Source: Paraburkholderia hospita
Lineage (GTDB): Bacteria; Pseudomonadota; Gammaproteobacteria; Burkholderiales; Burkholderiaceae
Direction of reading: 5' to 3'
DNA length: 64,000 nt
Assembly: GCF_002902965.1 (NCBI RefSeq)
Contig: NZ_CP026108.1
Span: 496,001 to 560,000, forward strand
Positions 1-9,175 of this stretch are shown here, piece by piece. The translations under genes were made by a program, and so were the position numbers. The notes below the pieces were generated by a model that searched no databases, had not been told where the DNA came from, and saw only the letters and a program-made list of their open reading frames with translations. Numbering within the stretch: the first letter of the stretch is position 1; every line of letters begins with the position of its first letter.

Positions 1-608
1 ACACGGTCGACGCGCTCAAGAAGGGCGGTGTCGAAGTCGTGTACGCTGACTCGATCACGCCCGGCCAGATGGATTACTCGCCGACCCTGACCAAAGTCGC
101 GTCGCTCAAACCCGACGTGATCTACTACACCGGTTACTTTTCCGAAGCCGGACTGCTCGTGAAGGAGGCGCGGCAACTGGGCCTCAAGATGACCCTCATG
201 GGTGGCGACGCCACCAACGACCCGACGCTGATGAAAACGGCCGGCCCGGCCGCCGACGGCATGATCATCACGACCTCTCCGCTGGCGCAATTCCTTTCCG
301 GCGCGCACAGCTACGTCGACGACTACACAAAGGCATATGGACAGGGTCCCGGCCCGTATTCCGTCTATGAATACGATGCCGTCGCCGTAACGGCAAAGGC
401 GATTGCCGATGCGAAATCGGCGGACCCGAAGGCGATCATCGCCGCGCTGCACAAGATCAAGGACTATGCGGGCCTGACTGGAACGATCGGATTCGATCCG
501 AAGGGCGACCGCAGCCGCGCGGTGTACATCACGATCATCGTGCGGAACGACCAGTTCGCGGCTTACCAAAGGCAGGACGCGGGCGGTCACTGGGTGGCAA
601 TGAAATAG
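1..608 (+). CDS. Branched-chain amino acid ABC transporter, periplasmic binding protein (C-terminal part)
   Basis: This is the C-terminal ~200 residues of a LivJ/LivK-type periplasmic binding protein (type I solute-binding fold). The frame is open from base 3, so the true start lies before the window. The visible part contains the second lobe and hinge pattern of the family (KPDVIYYTGYFSEAG, MGGDATNDP, then VYEYDAVAVTAKAI and GTIGFDPKGDR). It would deliver branched-chain amino acids or a related ligand to the permease pair encoded just downstream. The gap to the next gene is 25 bp, which indicates one operon. The exact ligand cannot be read from the sequence. Confidence 0.9.
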   Translation, partial: TVDALKKGGVEVVYADSITPGQMDYSPTLTKVASLKPDVIYYTGYFSEAGLLVKEARQLGLKMTLMGGDATNDPTLMKTAGPAADGMIITTSPLAQFLSGAHSYVDDYTKAYGQGPGPYSVYEYDAVAVTAKAIADAKSADPKAIIAALHKIKDYAGLTGTIGFDPKGDRSRAVYITIIVRNDQFAAYQRQDAGGHWVAMK

Positions 609-633
609 GCGCCGCGGCTCACCCGTTGCGGCC

Positions 634-1533
634 ATGAGCACCTTTTTCCAGTACGTCGTCGAAGGGCTGACGATCGGCTCGTTCTACGCGCTCGTGGCCC
701 TCGGGTACACGATGGTCTACGGCATCATCCGTCTCATCAACTTTGCGCACGGCGATCTGTTCATGGTCGGCGCATTTATCGGCTGGACCAGCCTCGCAGC
801 GTTCGCGAGCGCGCATCTGTCGCTTGCGCTCGCGCTGGCGGCTGCTTTCGCGGTGTCGATGGTCGCGACGGGTGGACTCGGCGTCGCCATCGCGCGCGTC
901 GCGTATCAGCCATTGCTGCGCGCACCGCGCCTGTCGATCCTCATTACCGCGCTAGGCATCTCGCTGGCACTCGAAAACGCCGTGCTTCTTATTTACGGCG
1001 CCGGCTTCAGGACCTATCCGCACCTGCTCACCCACGCGGGACTCAATCTGCTCGACGTGCAAATAACGTTCGCGCAGATCGGCATCGTCGCCGTCAGCTT
1101 TACGCTGATGCTGGGTCTCTACTTTTTCGTGCATCACACGTTCCTCGGCACCGCGATGCGTGCGCTCGCTATCGATCAGGATGCAGCGCGCCTGATGGGC
1201 ATTGATGTCGAGCGGATGATCCAGCTCACCTTCTTCATCGGATCGGTTCTCGCTGCAGTCGCGGGCGTGATGGAGGGCCTCTTTTATACGCAGATCAACT
1301 TTTTCATGGGCTTCGTGCTCGGCCTGCGCGCATTTACCGCGGCCGTGCTCGGTGGCATCGGCAATATACCGGGCGCCATGGCGGGCGGACTCCTGATCGG
1401 GCTGCTGGAGGCATTCGGCGCTGGTTATGTGTCGTCGCGGTGGACGGATGTGTTCGTGTTCGGCGTGCTGATCGCCGTGCTGGTGGTCAAGCCGACGGGC
1501 CTGTTCGGCGAGCGCGTCGTCGAGAGGATGTAG
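634..1533 (+). CDS. livH: Branched-chain amino acid ABC transporter permease LivH
   Basis: This 299-residue inner-membrane permease has the LivH signature near the N-terminus (GLTIGSFYALVALGYTMVYG, then INFAHGDLFMVGA) and about eight hydrophobic segments. It would form the translocation channel with the LivM domain encoded next. The gene starts at ATG 25 bp after the binding-protein stop and ends 3 bp before the next start, so translation is probably coupled. Length and motif order are normal for the family. Confidence 0.93.
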   Translation: MSTFFQYVVEGLTIGSFYALVALGYTMVYGIIRLINFAHGDLFMVGAFIGWTSLAAFASAHLSLALALAAAFAVSMVATGGLGVAIARVAYQPLLRAPRLSILITALGISLALENAVLLIYGAGFRTYPHLLTHAGLNLLDVQITFAQIGIVAVSFTLMLGLYFFVHHTFLGTAMRALAIDQDAARLMGIDVERMIQLTFFIGSVLAAVAGVMEGLFYTQINFFMGFVLGLRAFTAAVLGGIGNIPGAMAGGLLIGLLEAFGAGYVSSRWTDVFVFGVLIAVLVVKPTGLFGERVVERM

Positions 1534-1536
1534 CGT

Positions 1537-3351
1537 ATGCGCGCACCGGTTCCGATGCGAGTGCGGACCACGATCGTCACGGTGGGGCTGCTCGCGCTTG
1601 CCATCGCGCTGCCGGCTTTCGCCAGCAACTACGTGATCGATGTCGCCCTGACGATCGTCACGTACTCGATCCTCGGCCTGGGGCTGAACATCGTGGTCGG
1701 CTATGCCGGCCTGCTCGATCTCGGCTACGCGGCATTCTTTGCGATCGGCGCCTACACCACCGCATTGCTCGAAACGCTGCTGGGTTTCTCTTTCTGGGAG
1801 ACGCTCCCTTTCAGCGTGGCGTTTGCCGGGGTATCGGGGGTGGTGATTGGCTATCCGACGTTGCGTCTGCGTAGCGACTATCTGGCCATCGTCACGCTGG
1901 GGTTTGGCGAGATTACCCGGATCGTCGCGACCAATCTCGACATCACGGGCGGTCCAAACGGGATTTACGGTATCGCCAGCGCGAGTCTCTTCGGCTATGA
2001 GATCAGCTCGCCGCGCGCAGTCTACGAACTGGGCATGGCGTTCCTCATCGTTGTCCTGCTATTCGCGGTCCGCCTCGGCCGCTCGCGGCTCGGGCGTGCC
2101 TGGACGAGTATCCGCGAGGACGAAGCGGCCGCCGAGGCAGTCGGCGTCCCGACGCTGCGCGTGAAGCTTCTGGCCTACGTAATGGGCGCGCTGATCGGCG
2201 GCATAGCGGGCAGCCTGTTCGCCGCGCGTTTCGGCACCATCGATCCCACCGGTTTCACTTATCTGCAGTCCGTGACGATTCTCATCATCGTCGTGCTCGG
2301 CGGACGCGGCAGCATACCGGGCGTGATTCTCGGTGCGATCATCGTCGCTGGCGTACCGGAATTGCTGCGCTTTCTGAACCTCTGGCGCATTTTCGGATTC
2401 GCCGTCGCGCTCGTGATCCTGATGCTGTTGCGACCGCAAGGCTTGTGGCCTGTCCGTGCAAAACGCGCGATGCCGCATGTGGGTGTGTCAGGCGTGCCGG
2501 CTTCACCCGCACCACCCGTCATGGCAGGGGCGGCCGAAACGCTGCTCGAGGTTCGCGATCTGGCGTGCCGATTCGGCGGCGTGCTGGCGGTCGGTGGAAT
2601 CAGCTTTGTCGTGCGCAGCGGCGAGATCCTTGCGCTGATTGGCCCGAACGGTGCCGGCAAGACGACGGTCTTCAACTGCCTGACTGGCGTCGTCCGCGCG
2701 AGCGATGGACGTCTGTTCTGGTGCGGCGCGCCCCTGGGTGGCGGCGCACCCCACCGCAACGTGCACCGCGGCATCGCCCGCACGTTTCAGGGCATTCGTC
2801 TCTTTGGTCACATGAGCGCGTTTGAGAACGTGCTGACGGGAATGGACCATCGGTTGCACACATCGCTTGTGTCAGAACTCCTGGGCACACCGTCCGCTCA
2901 CGCCGAGGCGGCTGAACACGAGGCGCAAGGCACGCGCTGGCTCGACATGGTCGGACTTGCTGCACGAGCGAGCGAATACGCGGCCGATCTACCCTATGGC
3001 GACCAGCGCCGGCTCGAAATCGCTCGCGCATTGGCGAGCAATCCGCGCCTGCTGCTGCTTGACGAGCCGGCTGCCGGGATGAATCCGACAGAGAAGTACG
3101 CGCTGATGGAGCTGATCCGGCGTATCCGCGCGCTCGGCGTCACGGTGCTGCTCATCGAACACGACATGACGCTGGTAATGGGCGTCTCCGACCGGATCAT
3201 CGTGATGGATCACGGCGTGATCATCGCCGAAGGGCCACCCGCGCAGATCCAGAGCGATACGCGCGTGATTGACGCGTATCTTGGCACCGCCGAAGAAGAC
3301 GACGCGGCCGGCGATGTCGCCAGCGGGGAGAGGTCGCTGTGGAACTCCTAG
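1537..3351 (+). CDS. Fused LivM permease and LivG ATPase of the branched-chain amino acid transporter
   Basis: One 604-residue frame carries two transporter subunits. Residues ~10-305 are a LivM-type permease (YSILGLGLNIVVGYAGLLDL, DYLAIVTLGFGEITRI). A short Ala/Pro-rich linker leads to a LivG-type ATPase from ~335. The ATPase has Walker A GPNGAGKTT near 369-377, signature YGDQRRLEIARAL near 486 and Walker B LLLLDEPAAGM near 505, followed by LIEHDM. The stop overlaps the livF start by 13 bp. LivM-LivG fusions are known in Burkholderiales, so the fusion looks natural rather than an assembly error. It would supply one channel half and one ATPase half to the complex. Confidence 0.92.
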   Translation: MRAPVPMRVRTTIVTVGLLALAIALPAFASNYVIDVALTIVTYSILGLGLNIVVGYAGLLDLGYAAFFAIGAYTTALLETLLGFSFWETLPFSVAFAGVSGVVIGYPTLRLRSDYLAIVTLGFGEITRIVATNLDITGGPNGIYGIASASLFGYEISSPRAVYELGMAFLIVVLLFAVRLGRSRLGRAWTSIREDEAAAEAVGVPTLRVKLLAYVMGALIGGIAGSLFAARFGTIDPTGFTYLQSVTILIIVVLGGRGSIPGVILGAIIVAGVPELLRFLNLWRIFGFAVALVILMLLRPQGLWPVRAKRAMPHVGVSGVPASPAPPVMAGAAETLLEVRDLACRFGGVLAVGGISFVVRSGEILALIGPNGAGKTTVFNCLTGVVRASDGRLFWCGAPLGGGAPHRNVHRGIARTFQGIRLFGHMSAFENVLTGMDHRLHTSLVSELLGTPSAHAEAAEHEAQGTRWLDMVGLAARASEYAADLPYGDQRRLEIARALASNPRLLLLDEPAAGMNPTEKYALMELIRRIRALGVTVLLIEHDMTLVMGVSDRIIVMDHGVIIAEGPPAQIQSDTRVIDAYLGTAEEDDAAGDVASGERSLWNS

Positions 3352-4076
3352 AAGTCCGCGATCTGCGCGTGAGTTACGGGAACATCGAGGCGTTGCATGG
3401 TGTCTCGCTCGATGTCGGGGCGGGCGAGATAGTTGCGCTGCTCGGCGCCAATGGTGCAGGCAAGACCACGATGCTCAGGACCATCTCGGGTCTGATCCGG
3501 CCACGCGCCGGACGGATCGCGCTCTCCGGGCGGCCGCTGACGGGGATGCATTCCCATCAGATCGTTGCGCTCGGCGTTGGACACGTGCCGGAGGGGCGAC
3601 GGATCTTCGGCACGCTGACAGTCGAGGAGAATCTGCGCCTCGGCGGCTATCTGTTGCGGCGCGACGCTGTGGCGCTGGATCGCCGGATCGCCGCCCTCTA
3701 TGAGACCTTCCCGCGGCTTGGCGAGCGACGCGGCCAGTACGCCGGAACGCTCAGCGGTGGTGAACAGCAGATGCTCGCCATTGGGCGCGCGCTGATGCTC
3801 AAGCCCAGGCTTGTGTTGCTGGACGAACCGTCGATGGGGCTCGCGCCGAAACTGGTGCGCGCGATCTTTGGCATGATCGCGGACGTCTGCACGGAAGGCA
3901 CTTCGGTGCTTCTTGTCGAGCAGAACGTCAGACAGGCTCTTCGCATTGCGCACCGGGCTTATGTGCTGGAAGGCGGGAGTATGGCGCTGTCGGGTACGTC
4001 CCGGGATCTGGTCAACGACGGCCGTGTTCGAGCCGCGTATCTTGGAGGGAGTGCGTCATCGACGGGATTGCCATAA
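3339..4076 (+). CDS. livF: Branched-chain amino acid ABC transporter ATPase LivF
   Basis: This 245-residue ABC ATPase is of the LivF type. It has Walker A GANGAGKTT, the LivF landmark GHVPEGRRIF, signature LSGGEQQMLAIGRAL and Walker B LVLLDEPSMGL followed by LLVEQN. The start is GTG at 3339, inside the end of the upstream frame, with a purine-rich GGGGAGAG just before it. It pairs with the LivG domain of the preceding fusion to power transport. It is the last clear gene of the operon. Confidence 0.93.
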   Translation: MELLEVRDLRVSYGNIEALHGVSLDVGAGEIVALLGANGAGKTTMLRTISGLIRPRAGRIALSGRPLTGMHSHQIVALGVGHVPEGRRIFGTLTVEENLRLGGYLLRRDAVALDRRIAALYETFPRLGERRGQYAGTLSGGEQQMLAIGRALMLKPRLVLLDEPSMGLAPKLVRAIFGMIADVCTEGTSVLLVEQNVRQALRIAHRAYVLEGGSMALSGTSRDLVNDGRVRAAYLGGSASSTGLP

Positions 4077-4140
4077 CGGGTGCCATGCAGATTTTTGCGC
4101 ACACCGCCCGCTTTTTCAAGGAGCCCAAGGGCGCGAGATC

Positions 4141-4347
4141 ATGACCTTGAATTATGCAGGCAGGTCGGACGATGAAGCAATGGCGGCCCGGCATCACCAG
4201 AAACAGAAGGCGCAGGAACAGGCCGTCGGCGAAATGGCCATGGAAGGAAGCGAGAGCGATGCCGAGCATAGCTGCGGCGAGCCGTCGGAACAAGGCAAGG
4301 AGGTATGGCGAAGGGGAAGTGGCATGAACGGTGGAGGGAAGAAGTGA
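4141..4347 (+). CDS. Small hypothetical protein, charged
   Basis: A 68-residue frame begins at ATG 4141, 64 bp after livF. It is rich in Glu, Gln, Lys and Met, with no hydrophobic segment, and ends in a Gly/Lys tail (NGGGKK). The ribosome site is weak (AAGGAGCCC lies about 20 bp upstream). I do not recognise the protein. It could be a small cytoplasmic protein or a chance frame. Confidence 0.35.
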   Translation: MTLNYAGRSDDEAMAARHHQKQKAQEQAVGEMAMEGSESDAEHSCGEPSEQGKEVWRRGSGMNGGGKK

Positions 4348-4641
4348 TTTTGTGTCGTCGATCGGATGCAATGCGGGCCGAAACCATCCGCCCGCATTGC
4401 ATCACGTATGAATCAGAAATTGACACGATTGAAGCCCGGAGGCAGCCGGTTATGCATCGTGCGGCGATCGCGGGACTGTGCAGCTCGGAATGTGGCACAG
4501 ATCAAGCTGCAAGCGCGGATGGACGCGCGATTTCAGGATGCGATCCCCTCACTAAACGTCGCGACAGAATGCCGTGGCCAGTGCACACTATCCGTATGCG
4601 CGAGCATTTCGGCGTCCGCCAATACAACCGGGAGTAGTGTC

Positions 4642-4782
4642 ATGGCAAAAGGTCAGTTACGCAGCAATCGCGAAGTAAAAAAACCGAAACAGCCGAAGAA
4701 TCCGTCTCCGATTTCGTTGCCATCCGGCGCGACTCGTCTCAGAGAGACGCCGAGCGTTGCCAATACGCATAAAAAGCATTGA
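4642..4782 (+). CDS. Small basic conserved hypothetical protein (46 aa)
   Basis: This frame encodes a 46-residue basic protein starting MAKGQLRSNREVKKPKQPKN. From memory, proteins with this start (MAKGQ, Lys/Pro-rich) are widespread very small hypothetical proteins of Burkholderiales and other proteobacteria. GGGAG lies 7-11 bp before the ATG. The start was chosen because the longer upstream extension has no ribosome site and unlike composition. It is soluble and Lys-rich, with no known function. Confidence 0.65.
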   Translation: MAKGQLRSNREVKKPKQPKNPSPISLPSGATRLRETPSVANTHKKH

Positions 4783-5052
4783 CGGCGGATTCGCTCGGGT
4801 CATTCCATCGGCGTCGCCCCGGCATTTGAAAGCGCGCTCGATACCCCTCTTTAGGCGGACTTCGTCGTTCGTCCGCGTCTGGGTAAGACGTCTTTTGATG
4901 AGTCGCCGGCCTGGTGATGAGTGTCGACGCAGCACGCGCTGGTGCTGACGACGATGTCGAGGTGACAGTCAGATCCAGTGCCAACCAAGGGGCCTCACCT
5001 TGTTGGTAGCCCTAAACTATTAGTCTCGGTATCGTCCGACGAGGCGTCCATC

Positions 5053-5466
5053 ATGGAAATCGAAGCCAGGGATCCCAGCTACGAGCTCAGCGAGAAGGCG
5101 ACATACGTCACCGTCAATGGCGTCAAGTATGCAATCGTGTGCGCGGACACCTGGTTCGACGAGATCGGGGTCGAGAACGCCCCTGCGCCGGGTGGAAAAG
5201 CGCTGTCGCGTCCGCTGGGGCACGTAATCAAGGGCAGTGGAAAATTTTACGTCGTGAAAACCGTCAAGCTCGTCCTCAACCCTGACCATCTGGCCTATCA
5301 CGCGGCGCCGCACAGGGCGACTTACTACCCTGCAGATCAGGTGACGTTCACGGCCGTCTCCAGGAACAAGGTGCGCCCTGGCAGTTCGGCGCATAGCAAA
5401 ACCGATCGTGTCGTCGGGCGCGGCAAGGTCGGCGTGGGCGGTATGCGTACCGAGTCACACAGCTGA
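5053..5466 (+). CDS. Hypothetical protein (137 aa)
   Basis: I do not recognise this protein. From ATG 5053 it reads MEIEARDPSYELSEKATYVT and continues with alternating hydrophobic/charged residues that suggest beta structure (VNGVKYAIVCADTWFDEIGV, KFYVVKTVKLVLN). The tail is Gly/Arg/Ser-rich and may be disordered. An upstream in-frame start at 4978 is possible, but the added 25 residues look non-coding. It stands alone between a small basic gene and a convergent membrane-protein gene. Confidence 0.55.
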   Translation: MEIEARDPSYELSEKATYVTVNGVKYAIVCADTWFDEIGVENAPAPGGKALSRPLGHVIKGSGKFYVVKTVKLVLNPDHLAYHAAPHRATYYPADQVTFTAVSRNKVRPGSSAHSKTDRVVGRGKVGVGGMRTESHS

Positions 5467-5504
5467 CGGCACGCGGGTCGAGTCGCAACTTCCTGGTCGA
5501 GGGA

Positions 5505-5867
5505 CTAGCGGGACGCGTCCCGCTTTTCTCTGATCGCCTTCGCCTTGTCCTTCCGCCAGATCAGGAAGTTAGTCACCGCGGCCGCGATGAATGTGACGAT
5601 AGTGGCAGCCGACGAGGCAATGAGTGTCTTTTCCTCAGTATCTCGCGAAGGCGTCGTCGGTTTGTGTGAGGAAGCGGATGAAAATGGGACTGCCGGGGCG
5701 CTTCCCGACAAGAGTTGTGATGCGCTTTTCGGCTGCACGGCGGTTACTTGCGGCAACTGGTTCCCCGAGATGTAACGCACGAAAAGAGCGGCGGTTATGC
5801 AAAAAAAGCCCACAAAGACGCCAAGGAAGAACCGACAAAACAGCTCGAGCCTGGTGGAGTTTGCCAC
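5505..5867 (-). CDS. Small two-helix membrane protein, hypothetical
   Basis: A 120-residue protein starts at GTG 5867. The start is supported by GGAGG six bases upstream, a better signal than any other in the frame. It has one membrane segment near residues 9-30 (FFLGVFVGFFCITAALFVRY), a Ser/Pro/Thr-rich loop of ~45 residues, and a second segment near 88-108 (AATIVTFIAAAVTNFLIW). A basic C-terminus follows (RKDKAKAIREKRDAS). No family is recognised. The frame stays open upstream, but that part overlaps other coding sequence and lacks a start signal. Confidence 0.6.
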   Translation of the reverse strand: MANSTRLELFCRFFLGVFVGFFCITAALFVRYISGNQLPQVTAVQPKSASQLLSGSAPAVPFSSASSHKPTTPSRDTEEKTLIASSAATIVTFIAAAVTNFLIWRKDKAKAIREKRDASR

Positions 5868-6115
5868 GCCTGCCTCCGTCTCCGTCGACGGTTGCCGCCT
5901 CGTGCGCGAAGTCTGTTTCCGTTTCGCGCGGATCGTCCGATTCGGGTTCGGCTCCAACTTCTCGGAGATGAACGATTCTGCGGTAAGAGCCTGCAACTGT
6001 CTAAGATGGCGTACATTGATCGGTCGGCGCGGCGCATGAAGTGTAGCCTGGGTGTCATGTCGGGGCGTCGTGCCGTCTAGTTGGCCACTCCGGTATGGGG
6101 CTCGGTATGCGCTAC

Positions 6116-7300
6116 TCAGTCCCGGCTTGTGAAAACCGTCAGCACCCCCGTGTAGCCGTAAAGATGACTCCTTGCGATCTCGCCGCCGGCGAAAAAGCCC
6201 ACCAGCGGCACCTCGCCCAGGGTATCCCGCACCGTCTGCAGTTCCGCATGCCGCGCTCCAAAATGGGGCCCGCCGCGTCCCGAGCAACTGACATACAGCG
6301 CGCCCGACAGGTGGGCTTTGGTGTTGCTCTCCAGTTCCGCGCGGATCTCCGTTGCAATGCGCACCAGATCGCGCCTGGCGGCCTCGGCATTGCGCGTGCA
6401 AAACGCCAGATGCATGCCTGGCTCGATCTGGTCCGCAATCGCCAATATCCGGTGCCGGGGATCGATACCGACCAGGTGCCGCACGAACGTATCCGCGCCG
6501 AATTTTCCAGGCCACGTCGGCACATCCTCGGCACCGGTGCTCAAGCCCACCAGCGTGGTGGACAAGGCCTGTGACAGTTCATCAGTTGACAGATCCTCGT
6601 CGAGCCCAAGATCCTGCAACACGCAATCGAGAGCGGGCTTGCCGTCCAGCGTGACCACCAGATTGTGTTCGGCCCGGGTGATGGTACGCACCGGCCCGGC
6701 AGGCTGGCAGCCCTGCGTCACACGTGAGATCAGACCGACCTCGGGCCCGAACAGCACGCCGGACAACCCGCCGCTGAACACACCGTCCGCGAAGTGGAGC
6801 GGACGGTTTCTGGCCGAGGACAGACCGCCGAAAAGATAGCCTGTGGTCGTGCGGGCACTCAGTTCTTGCAACAATTCCTGCAGGTCCGGGGTAGTGCCTT
6901 CGGCATGAACCAGTGCCGTATGGGCGACGAACCTTGAGGACCCCGCAGGCAGAGGCTGTCGCCCGGAGAAGAGCCGGAACGACTCCCGCGGCAGCGGGGC
7001 GAGCATCAGCGTCAGGGCCGGTTCGTCGATGTACTCGACGCCACTGGCGGCTACGCCGACGCCGACCGTACCGACCCAAGCGACGCCGGGGTACGCGCGC
7101 CGCAGTTCGTCGAGGATCGCCGCGGACTCGGATGTGTAATAGTCGCTCAGGTAACACCAGCCGAGCGTGAACTGTGCGGATACATGTTGCTCTGCCGCAC
7201 TCGCCGTCATCCGGGTGTCAAGTTGCTGCCGGCACTCGGCGAGCGCCACGCGCCAATCGGCGTCAGCAGCGTGAGCGTGGATAAACGAAGCGTGGTTCAT
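6116..7300 (-). CDS. FIST domain protein (sensory small-ligand domain)
   Basis: The protein matches the FIST N plus FIST C architecture. Support: FTLGWCYLSDYYTSESAAIL, PGVAWVGTVGVGVAASGVEY, TTTGYLFGGLSSARNRP, then FCTRNAEAARRDLVRI, YVSCSGRGGPHFG and LVGFFAGGEIA near the end. FIST domains are predicted ligand-sensing modules often fused to kinases or cyclases. Here it stands alone at about 394 residues from ATG 7300 (MNHASFIHAH). A second in-frame start lies 14 codons upstream at 7342. No output domain is encoded next to it, so it would have to act on a partner elsewhere. Confidence 0.82.
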   Translation of the reverse strand: MNHASFIHAHAADADWRVALAECRQQLDTRMTASAAEQHVSAQFTLGWCYLSDYYTSESAAILDELRRAYPGVAWVGTVGVGVAASGVEYIDEPALTLMLAPLPRESFRLFSGRQPLPAGSSRFVAHTALVHAEGTTPDLQELLQELSARTTTGYLFGGLSSARNRPLHFADGVFSGGLSGVLFGPEVGLISRVTQGCQPAGPVRTITRAEHNLVVTLDGKPALDCVLQDLGLDEDLSTDELSQALSTTLVGLSTGAEDVPTWPGKFGADTFVRHLVGIDPRHRILAIADQIEPGMHLAFCTRNAEAARRDLVRIATEIRAELESNTKAHLSGALYVSCSGRGGPHFGARHAELQTVRDTLGEVPLVGFFAGGEIARSHLYGYTGVLTVFTSRD

Positions 7301-7666
7301 GGCACAAATCTGCCGAAGGCAACAACACGCCGGCGACGACATCGCGGTCGAGGTGGCGGTCAGGGAACAAACAATCGGTGATTCAAGGTGTACTCATCGA
7401 GCGCTCGCACACAAGAAAGATGGTAACACCCCGGCCCATTGAAGCTCCACGCCGCGTCCCTGCTTTGAAGCCCGCCGGGTGCTACATTACCTGTTGAAAA
7501 GCAATGCGCAGCGACGGTATCGCGAGCGCTTCCGGCTCGCACGCAGCTGGACGTTTCACCGGGTTCCCGCCGTCCGGAGCATCGTCGCGCGCGCCGCCGG
7601 CGTAGCAGGACTGGCGTCGTACTTCTCCGGGCTCCGCTGACTACCGGACTTCGGAGGATCACTATC

Positions 7667-8101
7667 ATGACAAGCTACGATCAGGACATTATCGCGTGGG
7701 CCCGGGAACAGGCAGCGCTGCTGCGCGCCGGGCGGTTCGAGGAAATTGACGTCGGGCACATAGCCGACGAAATGGAGGACGTAGCCAGAGCAGAAGTGCG
7801 TGACATCACGCGCCGCATGGCGGGCCTGACCGCGCGGCTTCTCAGGTGGCAGTACCAGCCGGAGTTGCGCTCGCCGAGCTTGCGTTCGATGATCCGTGTG
7901 CAGCGTGAGCGGTTGAAGGTGCAACTGAGAGGCACACCCAGTCTGCAGCCGATTCTCGCCGACGACGAGTGGATCAAGGACGTGTGGGCTGATGCCCGCC
8001 AGGAAGCGAGCAAGGAGACGAGTATCGGTTTTGCGTTTTTTCCTGAGCGCTGCCCGTGGCCGATGGAACAGGTCCTCGATCCGATGTTCTGGCCGGACTA
8101 G
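7667..8101 (+). CDS. DUF29 family protein
   Basis: This 144-residue protein is a typical DUF29 member. It opens with TSYDQDIIAWAREQAALLR, then has DVGHIADEMEDV and LRWQYQPELRSPSLRS. It ends with the family C-terminus CPWPMEQVLDPMFWPD. GGAGG eight or nine bases before the ATG gives a strong ribosome site. DUF29 proteins are common in cyanobacteria and Burkholderia; the function is unknown. The frame is open for about 50 codons beyond the TAG stop (see next entry). Confidence 0.88.
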   Translation: MTSYDQDIIAWAREQAALLRAGRFEEIDVGHIADEMEDVARAEVRDITRRMAGLTARLLRWQYQPELRSPSLRSMIRVQRERLKVQLRGTPSLQPILADDEWIKDVWADARQEASKETSIGFAFFPERCPWPMEQVLDPMFWPD

Positions 8102-8254
8102 GGCAGGGGACGCAGGAACACCCTGCGAATTCAAGGCTTCCGCAGCCGGATCACGGCGGACTGCGCGAGCGACTGCGAAGTGCGGATCGTCTCGTCCACC
8201 GACGCCATGCGCCTTTACTATCAGGACCCGGAGTTCGCCATCCGCGCCAACTGA
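8102..8254 (+). pseudogene. Possible gene remnant directly after DUF29
   Basis: The DUF29 frame stays open after its stop for 50 codons and gives a protein-like sequence (RITADCASDCEVRIVSSTDA, MRLYYQDPEFAIRAN) ending in TGA. There is no good start codon or ribosome site for it. It may be the C-terminal remnant of another gene joined by deletion, a readthrough extension, or chance. Confidence 0.25.
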
Positions 8255-8413
8255 TCGCAAGAAAGAAGGCCATTTTAAGCGTTTCAAGTGCGCGGACGGC
8301 TATCATGAGAGCATCGGCATCAATTGGATTGCTGACGCTCTTGACGTTCCAGTCCGATGGCACGTCCGGACACGCGTTCGTAGGACAACGAATATATATT
8401 TGAGGTAATAGCC

Positions 8414-8638
8414 ATGCTTGACCTGCATATCCGAAAATGCATGGCACGGCACAAAGAACATCGCGTCGATACAAGCCCACGCGCAGACGTCAGCGCTCAG
8501 CAAGCTGACTCACGCTGGCTGGTTGCGCTCGCGCTAGTCGGAAGCGCGGTCGCGGCAATCGCGATCGTCACTGGCCTGCCAGCCACGGGACTTGCGATCT
8601 ACCTGATGCTGACGCTGCCGTTTGTGTTCTTCGCCTGA
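8414..8638 (+). CDS. Small membrane protein, hypothetical (74 aa)
   Basis: The N-terminal ~35 residues are polar and basic. Two hydrophobic stretches follow (WLVALALVGSAVAAIAIVTG and LAIYLMLTLPFVFFA), so the protein probably forms a membrane hairpin. GAGG lies about ten bases before the ATG. No family is recognised. Confidence 0.5.
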   Translation: MLDLHIRKCMARHKEHRVDTSPRADVSAQQADSRWLVALALVGSAVAAIAIVTGLPATGLAIYLMLTLPFVFFA

Positions 8639-9037
8639 CTGAACCCGATGCACGGCGCCCTCAGGACAGGCAACCATGTACGTCACGCGAATTGCGCAAC
8701 GGGGTGCCGAGCCGCAAGGCTTTGCAAATCCCGCGAATTGCTCTTTTGCCGCGCGCCCCGTCGCTAACAGGCTACTTGAAGGACAGGCATCCTGAGTTAC
8801 CGCGCCGACCCTCAGAGCTTGGGCAACCGGCGAAGCGGCGAAAGCCATGTGGACTTGCCGAAACTGCAATGCGCGATTTGCTTTCGATGAAGTCGAAACC
8901 CAGACGGACGAAAGTGGTTTTTTTCATTTGTCGCGACTGTGGATTACCAGAACAGGTTGACAAACGTAGGGCAGGACGCGGCGGGGCGCCTGCAGCTTAA
9001 CAGCGCTATGACGGGTAGAGCACCTCAGGAGGCGGCC
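8639..9037. other. Intergenic stretch, no confident gene
   Basis: Nothing convincing is seen across these 399 bases. A 39-codon frame at 8676-8795 (+) starting MYVTRIAQRGAEPQ has only a weak ribosome site. A second frame covering 8692-9000 has the composition of a shadow frame. Confidence 0.4.
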
Positions 9038-9175
9038 ATGCAGTTCGACTACAAGGAGTTCCACATCGATACGTCGCCGCTTGATGAAGGTGGCCGTTAC
9101 GTCGGGCCCATACCTTCATCGACGGCCTGGTCGGGGCTGCAACCGATGGATAAAACAGATGGCCCGCGCCAATGA
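9038..9175 (+). CDS. Short hypothetical protein, probably a truncated family member
   Basis: A strong ribosome site (AGGAGG, spacing about 6) precedes ATG 9038, which begins MQFDYKEFHIDTSPLDEGGR. The start resembles small Burkholderia proteins of ~75-80 residues that begin with an MQF-Y-F pattern (memory-based). After about 22 residues the sequence no longer resembles that family and the frame stops at 45 aa. This suggests a truncation or frameshift. Function is unknown. Confidence 0.45.
   Translation: MQFDYKEFHIDTSPLDEGGRYVGPIPSSTAWSGLQPMDKTDGPRQ

Noticed and set aside
5868..6515. Upstream extension of the minus-strand membrane-protein frame
   Set aside because: It overlaps the FIST gene in another frame, has no start signal, and the GTG at 5867 has an excellent ribosome site.
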